Part shown: one piece after another, positions 40,306-49,922 of the stretch
Numbering within the stretch: position 1 is the first letter of the stretch
Layout of the letters: the number at the start of each line of letters is the position of its first letter
NCBI RefSeq assembly: GCF_032854445.1
Contig: NW_027018082.1
Span: forward strand, 26,001 to 90,000
DNA length: 64,000 bases
Origin: Liolophura sinensis
Taxonomy: Eukaryota; Mollusca; Polyplacophora; Chitonida; Chitonidae
Direction of reading: 5' to 3'
Position numbers and translations under genes: made by a program
The notes under the pieces: model-generated
Told to the model about the DNA's origin: nothing
What the model saw: the letters and a program-made list of their open reading frames with translations, nothing else
Database searches by the model: none

Positions 40306-41478
40306 TCACGGCACCCAACACTATTGGGGTGTTAATGTTAGACAAGTGGTGTGTGCATAGATTTTGATAAAGATGCTGAAAACTTCGCCAGTCGTGTATT
40401 AGGCTGTTATCTTGTCTTACACATGAAAAGACTGCAGCATCAGGGTAAAATCAGATCACCAACGAGAGAGGGCTAGTTGGTAAATGGTCACACGAAAGAA
40501 GCCGAAAATCGGACCTCTTGTCAATTTACCCCAATTAGGTTATTATTCTGACTGTTAACATAAATGCTTAGATAGTAGACGCAGTTACACTACGTTGGCA
40601 TATCTGGCGATTATGGACCTGGAACGTCCTTATGAGTTGACGGTTGATATACGAACGCCTGTTTAGACAGCATATATTGTGATATTTGGTTATTCATCCG
40701 CAGTGATTAATGTTAAGTGACCCGGCTTTTGCGTAAAGATGTGCTTTTCCTTGATACAAATGTAGCTTTGCATCGATGGATGGAACTATTTTCTGATTGA
40801 ACACCAGTGCCTTTTAGTAGAGGAACAATGCTTGACTGACTTAATCTGGCGACTATCTTATCTCAGAGTAGTACTCCAAGGAAGATAAGTCAGCATGGTT
40901 GACGAATGCACCTCAAACAATACAGAACAAGAGTTATATACAGGTGTCAAGTTTTCATACACATCATAAATAACAAAGTTTTCCTCTATGATATCCAGAG
41001 AAATAGGCAGGTATTCACAAGATATTTTCTACACTAGACGCTTACCCGTTTCGAAAGAAAAGAATTAATCAGGTAAGCAAGATAATGTAGCATCCTCTGA
41101 CTTGTTACATAGTATTTTATTGACCTTTTGTCATTCAGTACTAAATGCCCCATGATCCTGTACATGTACTTAAACACTACTAGATACCATTACTAACAAT
41201 TTAACTTTTGTTTAACAAATACACAGTAAATCTACATCAACAACTTGAATGTGTGTGACCAACGATTGCATATATTATCGACAAGGTTCACAAATACAGA
41301 AAATGTCAATGACAACCATCATATCTGAACAAACAAAATAAACCTCATTATACAAGGAATGTACATAAAATATCACCGTGCTACATGTATGCATAAAATC
41401 AAAATGTCAGACCTGGAATCCGTGTACAATGGCATAACGTTGCAAACATGTGTGATACAGATTTGGCTGAGAAAAACG
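40306..41478 (+). repeat. Family 2 module Y4
   Basis: Fourth Y module, colinear with Y2 and Y3. Confidence 0.88.
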
Positions 41479-41529
41479 TTCATCATAAGACTAGGACTAT
41501 CTACTTAGTCGCTAGGCTTGGGCTAGCCA

Positions 41530-41606
41530 TTCGCCACATTTGTTTTGGCTAATATAGTTTCTGTGTGGCGAAAGAAAAATTGGCGTCCCTTCGCCACAGT
41601 GGCGAA
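41530..41606. promoter_or_regulatory. Alternating TTCGCCAC motifs in Z3
   Basis: Same four-motif block as in Z1 and Z2. The 8-mers are conserved although neighbouring bases vary. Confidence 0.42.
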
Positions 41607-41874
41607 AGCAAATGAATGCCTTTCAGCTTCAGTTGTTTAGGTTTAAATTTCGTAAATTTACTCAAATTTAACGTTGGATCCAGAATCAAGAAGGAATATT
41701 TGACTTCAGTGTAAAAGAACTTGGTTATGAAAACAAGAAAGTTTATAAAGAGCATTTAAAATCGGATATGCCTTGAGGCAGGTGACGAAAATTTGACCCG
41801 CATTTAATTAGCATTCAGATTATGCGGGCCTGAAATTACTTTTAATTTACTTTCAAAATATAATATAAAAAAAA

Positions 41875-42345
41875 AATGCCGACCACCCCGACCAGCAATC
41901 GTCCATGCCGTCTTCCAGTCTTTGTGAGCGAGACAGAACACGTCACAGAACGCGTAACCCAGAAGTTTTGCCTTCAAGCACGCACTCACTCACGTGTATG
42001 TCAAAATGGCGGCCTATACTGACCGCGTCATTGACTGAGTCATTGTCGATGACTGCCATTTTCGGAGATCTCCGTGAGATTTCTGGGCTGATTAGGTCAA
42101 GTTTATTAGCTATGGATGTTTTTTTTGTAACCGTTATTTTGTATAATTCCCATTCATTGTCTGAAGTCAAAAAATACTGAAAGATTGCTTTTGTATGTGT
42201 AATTAAGACGCAGACTACGTCATCTGCCATATTGCAGTCGTGCTGGTCGTGTTGCCCTTGATATGGTCTAACAAAGACGAAACGAGACAAATTATTTAGA
42301 TTTATGAAATATTCTTCCAAAAATATCTTCAAAGTTAACTGCATT
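41875..42345. promoter_or_regulatory. Promoter-like stretch in Z3 with a YY1 consensus
   Basis: Here the sequence reads AAAATGGCGGC (42,003-42,013), a full YY1-type site where Z1 and Z2 have 'AAAATGCCGG'. TGAGTCA at 42,036 and the E-box are kept. A minus-strand ATG lies at 42,230. Confidence 0.32.
41943..42230 (-). CDS. Hypothetical 95-residue frame, open only in Z3
   Basis: A minus-strand frame starts at an ATG in ATATGGCAGATGACG (42,230) and runs to 41,943. It begins MADDVVCVLITHTKAIFQYF and ends in ..LRVL. Z1 and Z2 have the same start, but a TGA replaces the TGG about 27 codons in. No family is recognised. The ATG lies in a YY1-like setting often seen at first exons, so it could be an ancestral first exon that survives in one copy. 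It could equally be a chance opening in a low-constraint repeat. Confidence 0.2.
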   Translation of the reverse strand: MADDVVCVLITHTKAIFQYFLTSDNEWELYKITVTKKTSIANKLDLISPEISRRSPKMAVIDNDSVNDAVSIGRHFDIHVSECVLEGKTSGLRVL

Positions 42346-43437
42346 ATATCAGTCTTTATAGATCAGCTAGGAGCTACAATCCGACAAGAACTAAACGGTG
42401 TGTTACCGAGGGGCAGATGACCTCTGAATCTTACCTGTAACACAGACGAGACGACCAGTCTGGCGTACATCCGGTCTCATGCTCCCGATCAACCAATCGA
42501 AACGATCGTTTTACTCAGTGTCAACGCACATGTTGGAGGATTCTCCTACTGTTTAACACCTAAGAGTTATGTTCCTTAGAACAACATTGCTAATTACCTA
42601 CGACCGCTACAGTCGCAGACGATCAGACAGATCATGTTTCGTATTTCTCGTCTTCTACCATGTAATTAGGAATGCATAATTGTTGTAAGGAAAATGCAAT
42701 TTTTAGTGGACTCTTGATAGAACTTTGTCTTATCAGATGACATTGCGTAAATCAGTAGATTTGATTCTCAAAAAAATTGTTATTATGTAATTGTAAACGA
42801 GCACAGCCTTACCAAAAATCCGTATTGACTTGAGAAGGCTTTATTTTGTGCCACAACATGTCTTTTAGAGGTTTAAAGGTAAAATGTGCTTTGGAGCTAG
42901 TAAATACAGGGTTATATTTTGATCGTTAAAGTACAAATATGGAAATTGCTGTAGAATTCTCGTATGCTGGGTACATTATATTTTTATGTAATAGCACTGT
43001 AATCCTTACAGAGAATGCCAGTAGTGCAATCATGCACACCATGATTGGCCCATGAAACAATCTATATGAATCCAAATTATAAAGCAACATGATGTCCTGT
43101 CATTTCTTTTAAAGTTTCCTTTGTTTTGTTTTATTTTTGAAAATGTTGGGTGCTGGAAGGTGGAACCTTTTGAGCAACTGAGACCAGTAGTCCATAGTTC
43201 AGATGCATACCATTATTGTATTTTGTTTGGTGTTGCTGGCTGCTTTCTTAATATTTTATCGTATATATTAAATGTACACTTAATATTCATTAAAAATGAT
43301 ATGTTACAAACCAAGCACTACAGTGTACGTGGTTGAATAGTCCGTTCACCTCTACCTAAATAATCAAATTTGGCGACTAAATTTATATTGGAAATGACAC
43401 TATTCCTTTTCGCTTGGGTCCACACATTTAATTATCA

Positions 43438-43468
43438 AATTAATAATAATAATAATAATAATAACAAC

Positions 43469-43521
<53 letters not shown>

Positions 43522-43539
43522 TAATAATAATAATAATAT
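43438..43539. repeat. (AAT)n microsatellite in Z3, array boundary
   Basis: AAT/AAC run, about 100 bp long. It is the right-hand end of the family 2 array. Confidence 0.95.
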
Positions 43540-43899
43540 CTTCATTTATCGAAAAAAAGCAACAACATAACCAACAGTGCTGTCCCCGCAACTTTCCCAA
43601 CCAACAAGCGAAGTAGGGTAGTGGGAGACAATAGGGGCGTCTTCAGAGTTTTGTGGACGTTGTTGTTGGTATAATTAAGGTTCCGTTGTCAGCGCTGGGA
43701 AGCATAATGATTTCCCTGCTCCAGTGGTCCGGCGCAGAAAAACATCTTTTCCCTTTATAATTGCTTGCTGACACTGTCTGTGATATGTGTGCAGCTCCTA
43801 TATCCCGAATTTCAGACAAACAAGGGCCTCGGTTTGTCTGCTCATTTCCTCGCATTCGTGTTCTTCGGTCGACGTCTTGCTTCTGCAAGTTCTTGCTTG

Positions 43900-44130
43900 A
43901 TGATGAATATTAATGAAGACACACCCCCTATTTCAACCAATGAAAATTTGTAGTCTTCTGCGAAGGCATTTTTCTCGTACTGAGCGTTCATTGGCTAACA
44001 CTGATTAAATCACTGTCCACTTGCATACGAATGTGATGCGTTTGTCAATAGACCGATAACCGGTAGGTTAGGACGGTTTGGTTTAGAGAGAATATATAAG
44101 ATAAGGAGCTGATTTCTTTCCGAGGGGTTA
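43900..44130 (+). promoter_or_regulatory. Candidate RNA polymerase II promoter (CCAAT boxes plus TATA)
   Basis: A CCAAT at 43,937, an inverted ATTGG at 43,990 and a TATATAAG at 44,093 lie in an order and spacing usual for a + strand promoter, with transcription expected near 44,125. No coding exon was recognised immediately downstream; the next recognisable piece, at 44,290, is a reverse-transcriptase remnant on the other strand. From 43,540 to 43,900 nothing else was seen. Confidence 0.3.
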
Positions 44131-44289
44131 GTCTGGATTAAGGCTGATCATGCACGTTTTTTTATTTTTATTGTTTGCGATTCCATCTCACTTTCACCTG
44201 CATTGTTCTAGTCATTTAATAACGTCATAGCCTTGTATGCTTCGGTGACCAACGCAAGCAACTAAATCTATGCGTCGAAACAAACTGAC

Positions 44290-44580
44290 TGTATTAGTAT
44301 TAATATATCCTTCGCGCACATTGGTATATATACGAATTGTTTAAAGTTAGCAAATCGTCAATACACCATTAAGTATAATTGAAAGCACCGGGATTACACT
44401 TTACTGGTTTCTGCACATAGTCGTATTCATGCGAGGCCAGGTACAGGTTAGCCAAAAGGGGGCCACAATATGTACCCAGCGGAATAGCTAACAGAGGGTG
44501 ATACATGGTTTCTCGAAATTTCCCATAATTGTTATAAATCAAACACTCGATGAACAACGAAACATGCCATGAATGGTAAA
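44290..44580 (-). pseudogene. Reverse-transcriptase remnant (possibly Penelope-like), catalytic part
   Basis: On the minus strand the frame ending at 44,369 contains IPLGTYCGPLLANLYL, followed by an SHEYDYV stretch. This fits the 'GIPxGTxCAPLLAxLxL..YE' block of a retroelement reverse-transcriptase group. After a stop, the same frame goes on as CIDDLLTLNN (about 44,365-44,335), matching the 'YIDDxLTLNN' catalytic block. The stop and the short length show a dead fragment. I associate these blocks with Penelope-like elements, but the exact clade is not certain. Confidence 0.6.
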
Positions 44581-45008
44581 CCTTATATGTTTTACTTTTT
44601 CAAACGACAGTCAATTCTTTTTCGTGGTTTGCTTACGGTACGGTAGTCGACTAACATACCTTAGACGGTTAAGGGAGTACGAGCCCTGAGCATTTTGCTG
44701 CGTCATGTCGATCGCCGCAAACAAAAACGCACACGTGATGACAGATCAGTTAAGTTGCTTAGAACATAATATAATGAGTCAAGTGTAAAGACACCAATAA
44801 CAACCAGTCTATGACTGGAGACTATGCCTTTTACACACGGCATCCAGCTTCAACTAAGCGCCTGTTTCTCTTCCATGCATGGAACAGCCCTTGTGGACTT
44901 TCGATATTAAAGATAAATACAAACCGTACGATATATAGTAAACCTTTATAACTTTGCAGTGTTGTCTATGGTATATGTCGTCATTGTAATCTATCTATGC
45001 GTCGAAAC
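44581..45008. other. Gap without recognised feature
   Basis: AT-rich sequence between the reverse-transcriptase remnant and the X-related fragment. No open frame or repeat of note. Confidence 0.5.
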
Positions 45009-45430
45009 AGACATTCGTATACCAGCCGTCAACTAACAAGGACGTTCCAGGTCAATCGCAAGGCCAATTCCCCAAAACGAAGCATAACACAAACCACCAA
45101 AGAACTAAGAAAGTATATAAAGTACGGAATTGTGCAAAGAGAAGCAGTGAACAGTTTTGAATGATGTTGGAAAACGCAAGGTATGTTCTAGGCGACTGAG
45201 TGAAATCAGTATTCAAATCGTGTACCACGCTAGAATATCAGTTGTCCATAACAAAATATGTATCCCAGCTGCTCTTTGATTGCACCTGTTCATATACACA
45301 ACGTGGAGATATAATCCAACACGATGAACATACCGTCCCTAGTCCCGGGTTAAACGGAATTGGACCCAGAGATTCTCACGCTCTGTCCATATTTACATAC
45401 AAGAGAATTATACTTATTGTGAAACTCCTT
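45009..45430 (+). repeat. Diverged fragment related to module X, outside the array
   Basis: GGACGTTCCAGGTC at 45,040 is followed by text parallel to X: 'CATAACACAAACCACCAAAG', 'GCAAGGTATGTTCTAGGCGA' (compare 15,150), and 'CTCTGTCCATATTTAC..ACAAGAGAAT' (compare 15,290). Many substitutions and gaps separate it from X1-X3, so it is older than the amplification. It shows that the X sequence is a dispersed repeat and not unique to the array. Confidence 0.7.
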
Positions 45431-45539
45431 AACACAATGGAATAACTTTATCACACTAGTTTTTCAGTAATAACTTTTGATGTGGATTGAAATCGCCAAA
45501 AAAACACACAGGATGTAAGAAATGCTATAAGGCGAGATA

Positions 45540-45770
45540 CATGTATGTACACGCCATATGCACGACCCCGTCCGTATATTGCTGTTTAAGTAAGGAGTCA
45601 AAACTAAAACTATCACTCTTGTCGTAAAGTCTGCGAGAGATGAAATCGTTTGGTCTTCGTACAAATATAGGTCCCGATAAGATGTACCGTCTGTACAGTC
45701 TGTGGTTTCCTTTAAATCCAACGAAGGTGGGTAAATATCTTTCACAGCCTCTGCTATATACGGACTGTTT
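45540..45770 (-). pseudogene. Reverse-transcriptase remnant, C-terminal part
   Basis: The minus strand encodes IYPPSLDLKETTDCTDGTSY (about 45,735-45,675), then in another frame LYDKSDSFSF (about 45,630). These fit the blocks that follow the catalytic domain in the same retroelement group as the remnant at 44,290 ('IYPxELxLKETT..SYLDL' and 'LYDKRDDFNF'). The frameshift between them marks it as dead. It lies upstream of the N-terminal fragment on the shared strand, so the two are not in protein order: they are either two insertions or one rearranged copy. Confidence 0.55.
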
Positions 45771-45787
45771 AAAACCAGCAGGTGACT

Positions 45788-45925
45788 GTATTAGAGCGTA
45801 ACCCCTTTACGGTATGTGTATTAGACCGTAACCTTTTTACGGTATGTGTATTAGAGTGTAACCCTTTTACGGTATGTGTATTAGACTGTATCCCTTTTAC
45901 GGTATGTGTACTAGCGTGTAAACCA
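45788..45925 (+). repeat. 30-bp minisatellite, about 4.5 copies
   Basis: A 30-bp unit built round GTATTAGA.TGTAACCCTT and TTACGGTATGT repeats with an exact 30-bp step from 45,788. The copies differ by one to three bases. Confidence 0.9.
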
Positions 45926-46802
45926 TACTGCTTTAAAGTAAAAGAAAGCTAAACTATGAAGTAAGGCTCAACATACAGACAAATGAAAACTATGCGCAAA
46001 AATACTTTCATTTATTTCTACAGATTTTTTTGAGAGCGTTGAAAGGCATTCAAATATTTGAATACTATGGTCAGCCTTATGAGCCATACTGACTGAACTC
46101 TGAGATCAGATCACCTTTTTTCTGATGTTCACCAGAAGAAAGCAATTTTTGATAACATTATTTCAGTAATCTTTTTCTCATGGGTAAAAACAGTTATTAC
46201 AACGTTCAGTGTCGTTATAAGAATTGGAAAAGCTCCATGTGACGTCATAGTTCCTAAACTCTGGTAGTATGGTCCATAAAGCCTGACATAGAATTCAAAT
46301 GTTTGGACGACTTTAACTCTTTTTACAAAAATCTAAATAAATAAATATATAAATGAAAGTATATTTATGCAAAATGTTAAGTGGTATATTTAGTGATGCC
46401 TACTTGTAGAAGTGTTTTCCTTTAATTCTACGGCTCTCAAACGGAAAACCCCAACTGCTTACCGGATTTCACAACGGGGACAACCAATTTTACGCTGCCT
46501 AACAGCTTATAGACTGACAAAATTTAATGCGCAGATCCGACGTATAAAGACCGATGATGTCAGAGTATATGCTGAATATGTAACCTAATACATCTGCAGG
46601 TATAGGTAGGTATCCCCGGGTTGTCATCTGATCCATCTGGTTATACTAGGTAAATTATGACGTCAAGTAAGTGTATGTAGTCGGGCGATGGCCTTGTTGT
46701 TTTGCATTGGGCATTATATACGTGTCTGTCGTGTAATGTGACAAAACTGGGACCACGCTTTTTCAATAGAAAAGCTATTTTACCAAGGTAAGAGACCCTG
46801 GC
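45926..46802. other. Gap without recognised feature
   Basis: Low-complexity AT-rich DNA with no coding or mobile element signature visible. Confidence 0.5.
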
Positions 46803-46804
46803 TA

Positions 46805-47071
46805 CACTGAAAAATTTATCTGTTAATTTTAACAGCAAGTCAGTTGTCCGAGTGATGCTTGAATGTATTCTACGGTTGAAGCAGACAGTCCTGTTAAATA
46901 TAGCATATTTATTCTGTTAATTCCACGTACGGATTGTATTATACATGTATATAGACTAACAGGATATTATGCTAAATATGAGAGAATATTGTGTTATAAA
47001 AACAGAATACATTCTGCCATTACTCAGAAAACATACTTTCTGTTAAAATTAACGGATAAATTTGTTGAGTG
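46805..47071. mobile_element. TA-flanked MITE with 31-bp inverted ends
   Basis: The left end begins CACTGAAAAATTTATCTGTT (46,805-46,835). The right end is its reverse complement with a few mismatches (47,040-47,071). Each end is flanked by TA (46,803-46,804 and 47,072-47,073), as expected from a Tc1/mariner-type target-site duplication. The 267-bp interior has further partial inverted symmetry and no transposase, so it is a non-autonomous element. A 92-residue frame across it is an artefact. Confidence 0.75.
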
Positions 47072-47073
47072 TA

Positions 47074-47450
47074 AGATTTTACACCACATATTCTTCAAGA
47101 TTATTTCACTGAATCTTCACAAATTGCGGAAGAAAATATAACACTATCGCTGACGTTTCAACACATTTTGACCATCTCTAGGTTGTTTGAATATGAAAAT
47201 ATCTATTTTCATTGAACTACCCTAAATTAATGATGTGTTTCCATTGCTTTGTGTTTTAACATTTACCTGACTGATAAATCACTTGAACCATACTAGAAAA
47301 TGGTTTATTATATGCAATGTTTTAAACCTAGGCCAGATTAACAGTCAACAATAAAACTGAAGAACGTGTCAAATTTACACATTACTTTATGACATCGATG
47401 TGCATTATTTACCTATATCCGTTACCTTGTTCTTAATTTATATATTTATT
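47074..47450. other. Gap without recognised feature
   Basis: AT-rich, no element or exon recognised. Confidence 0.5.
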
Positions 47451-47600
47451 TTTTGATTGCCTTTTTTGCATCGTACTTAAGAATATTTCACTTATACGAC
47501 GGCTGCGAGAATTATGGCGGGGGAAACCTACGACCATTGGCAGGTTTCTGCAAGACTTCCTCAGCATGAGCTCGACATGAACACACAGCCACCTCACTCG
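47451..47600 (-). mobile_element. SINE 3' fragment
   Basis: The reverse complement carries the SINE tail (GTACTTAAGAATATTTCACT on the + strand at about 47,475) and a diverged body with CCATTGGCAGG..TTCTGC. The tRNA head is absent. Confidence 0.7.
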
Positions 47601-47775
47601 TACCTTGTTCTTGAAGATGGCTGCTCATGGTATATGTGCATGAAGTTGCTGTAGGGCTGAGGATATAGACATATTTTAACCAAATAAATTGACAGGAATG
47701 CAGTAAACACATAACTTTTGAATATTGTTGAGTGTTTGAATGTTATAAGAAGTTGCCTTACTTACCGATATTTTT

Positions 47776-47874
47776 CCCCTGGGCTCTGCCCGGTTTCCAC
47801 CCACCATAATGCTGGCCACCGTTATATAAGGGAAATATTCTTGAGTACGTCGTAAAACACCAATCAAATACCAA
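47776..47874 (+). mobile_element. SINE 3' fragment
   Basis: GGGCTCTGCCCGGTTTCCAC followed by CACCATAATGCTGGCC and ATATTCTTGAGTACG.CGTAAAACACCAATC. This is a tail-only copy of the family at 48,647, on the opposite strand to the fragment at 47,451. Confidence 0.75.
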
Positions 47875-48631
47875 TGTTTTTATTTTAAGCTTCCTTAATG
47901 CGCTTAACACGTTTTCAGGCCCTCCGTGTACAGAAACCTTTCAGTAGCCGGGTTCGAATCCAAGAAAATCCCGCCACACTACACACATCCGCCACAACGA
48001 CGAGGGGATTATGGCGATAATTTTCTTACGTGAGATCCAAATAATACAATTCTGACGGTCTTAAATTTCCCAGCTTAACTGATTTGGTTTGATTAATTTG
48101 TCTGGAATTTCAGCGAGGTGAATGGGGCACGTATCAGGTTTTGGCAACATGTAGTATTCTGACCGGGAATTCATTTTATTGGGATCACCAAGTGGTTATA
48201 ATATAAGTTTTATTAACTCGAATCGGGATAAAAATCAGATTGCCAGCTCCTTTTTCGGTCAAAGCAGATCGGGGGTAAAAAGTGACGTTTGTTAGAAAGG
48301 GTCTTAGCGTATGCCGTATTTTTTCTTGTTTGCGCTCAGTCAACGGAAAGGATTTCTTTATTGTACCTATGGTCGTCTCACACGTGAATTGTGCAATGCA
48401 TGCGTCACGAGGTATGACCTGTTGGGTGTGCCCACTGTATTCGTCAGCCAGCTTGGGTTGACAGTGAGCGTGTCACGTCACTGCCAACACATATACTCAA
48501 ACTCACCTTTTAATGTACATGCATTTATATGTACCTATACCTGACAGAGTAGACAACCCGGAACTTCATTCAGAGCGACTCACCTGGTAACAAATCCTCG
48601 CCTAAGTTTCCGACGATCGAATCGATAGTCG
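47875..48631. other. Gap without recognised gene
   Basis: No coding feature seen. A perfect tRNA B-box word GGTTCGAATCC lies at about 47,949, but no matching A box or clover-leaf was found. Confidence 0.5.
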
Positions 48632-48646
48632 TCCAGAGTCATGCGG

Positions 48647-48917
48647 GGGCCTCCGTGGCTCAGTCGGTTAGCGCGCTAGCGCAGCGTAGTGACCCAGAAG
48701 CCTCTCACCAATGCGGTCGCTGTGAGTTCAAGACCAGCTCATGCTGGTTTCCTCTCCGGCCGTACGTGGGAAGGTCTGCCAGCAACCTGCGGATGGTCGT
48801 GGGTTTCCGCCGGGCTCTGCCCGGTTTCCACCCACCATAATGCTGGCCGTCGTATAAGTGAAATATTCTTGAGTACGGCGTAAAACACCAATCAAAAAAA
48901 AAAAAAAAAAAAAAAAA
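48647..48917 (+). mobile_element. Full-length tRNA-headed SINE with perfect 15-bp target duplication
   Basis: The head GGCCTCCGTGGCTCAGTCGG resembles a tRNA A-box region, and GAGTTCAAGACC stands at the B-box position. The body has TCCGGCCGTACGTGGGAAGG, GCAACCTGCGGATGGTCGTG and GGGCTCTGCCCGGTTTCCAC. The tail is ATATTCTTGAGTACGGCGTA, then AACACCAATC and about 24 A. The word TCCAGAGTCATGCGG flanks both sides (48,632-48,646 and 48,918-48,932). The intact ends and perfect duplication mark a recent insertion by LINE-assisted retroposition. Confidence 0.93.
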
Positions 48918-48932
48918 TCCAGAGTCATGCGG

Positions 48933-49269
48933 CCTAAAGTCAGGAGGTTTATCAGACAAAGGGACAGGGCTGGCGGCTTTCCACGGGACATGCCCGGTTT
49001 CCTGCTCCCATATATTTATCGGTCGTCGTTTAAGTCAAAAATTCTGGAGTACAAACGCCGAGAAGGTGGCAGTAGTTAGATAAAATGCGATTGATGTGTT
49101 GTTCTAGATATTCATTGTATTCATTGCACGAGCCCGAAGGCAAAATTTATGAAAAAACAAAACAAAAAAACATTTCTTTGACTGCTTTCACTTTGCCCCA
49201 ACAATGTATTGTGCTTAACATTAAATGGAATTCATGCCAAAACTAAACACTTTTTTTTTCTTCTTTCAG
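48933..49269. other. Upstream region or intron before the signal-peptide exon
   Basis: Ends in a good splice acceptor (TTTTTTTTTCTTCTTTCAG, ending at 49,269). No upstream exon or promoter was recognised. Confidence 0.5.
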
Positions 49270-49341
49270 ACCGCGGATCGAAACAACTCCCTACCTGGAT
49301 GTTATTTCAAGTAATCTTGCTTTCTGTGGTTTGCAAACTAG
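49270..49341 (+). CDS. Signal-peptide exon of an Ig-superfamily gene
   Basis: The exon lies between a strong polypyrimidine-AG acceptor (ends 49,269) and a GT at 49,342. From an ATG at 49,299 it encodes MLFQVILLSVVCKL and ends after one base of the next codon (phase 1). That base joins the CC opening the Ig exon at 49,923 to give Ala, so the mature N-terminal region would read ..VVCKLAFSGLFVPQTL, a typical short signal peptide. The upstream part of the exon is also open (frame ..KQLPTW before the Met), so a longer N-terminus from an unseen earlier exon is possible. I prefer the ATG at 49,299 because the hydrophobic core starts there. The protein would be secreted or membrane-bound. Confidence 0.55.
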
Positions 49342-49454
49342 GTATTTATCTAACCTGTTTTAAACTACATGTATACAGCTAACAGATACACATGTTGACT
49401 ATAACTATAAATTATGAACGGCAACCAGCAGTAACGTGTCCTTAAAACCGTTAT

Positions 49455-49645
49455 AGACGTACAGCATCGAGGGTAAATCCCGAGCAGCGAGGACAGTGTG
49501 ATGGATGGCAAATTGGTCACACATAACTGTTGAAATACGGCCTCTTGTCAGTTTACCTCAGTTAAGGTTTTATTGAACTGTACATGTAAATGCATAAATA
49601 GTAACAATTTATACGCCCCTTAGCGCCATGGCCTATGCAGAATTT
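49455..49645 (+). repeat. Diverged fragment related to module Y inside the Ig-gene intron
   Basis: 'CAGCATCGAGGGTAAA', 'AATTGGTCACACATAA', 'CGGCCTCTTGTCAGTTTACC' and 'GTAAATGCATAAATAGTA' run in the same order and spacing as in Y1 (compare 19,515-19,660). It is a strongly diverged copy outside the array. Confidence 0.65.
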
Positions 49646-49922
49646 GGTAAAAACAAAATACAGTGATGTTAACTGTAATTTATCAGATGTTAGAGGTTTA
49701 AAATTACCATACTAAAAATACTGTGTCGTCATCACATTTAACATTTTTTTTTCATCTCATAGCATAGAAATGTGCTATGAGATTCCTTCATGACACACAT
49801 CTTTATTTTCTGCCAAAACGTTGCTACCTGTTGTGTTCACCGTACATAATTAATCAATAAATGATGAAAATTAACTGTAGAAACCTACCTGTGGTCAAAT
49901 TGCATTTCCTTGTCATTTTTAG

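Larger units (their letters stand above)
41479..43539 (+). repeat. Family 2 module Z3, ends in the microsatellite
   Basis: Colinear with Z1 and Z2 up to the (AAT)n run. The sequence after the run does not match them, so the whole array ends inside the microsatellite. Confidence 0.88.

Noticed and set aside
47940-47985. Possible tRNA gene (perfect B-box word GGTTCGAATCC)
   Set aside because: No A box at the right distance and no clover-leaf could be folded by eye; possibly a worn SINE head.
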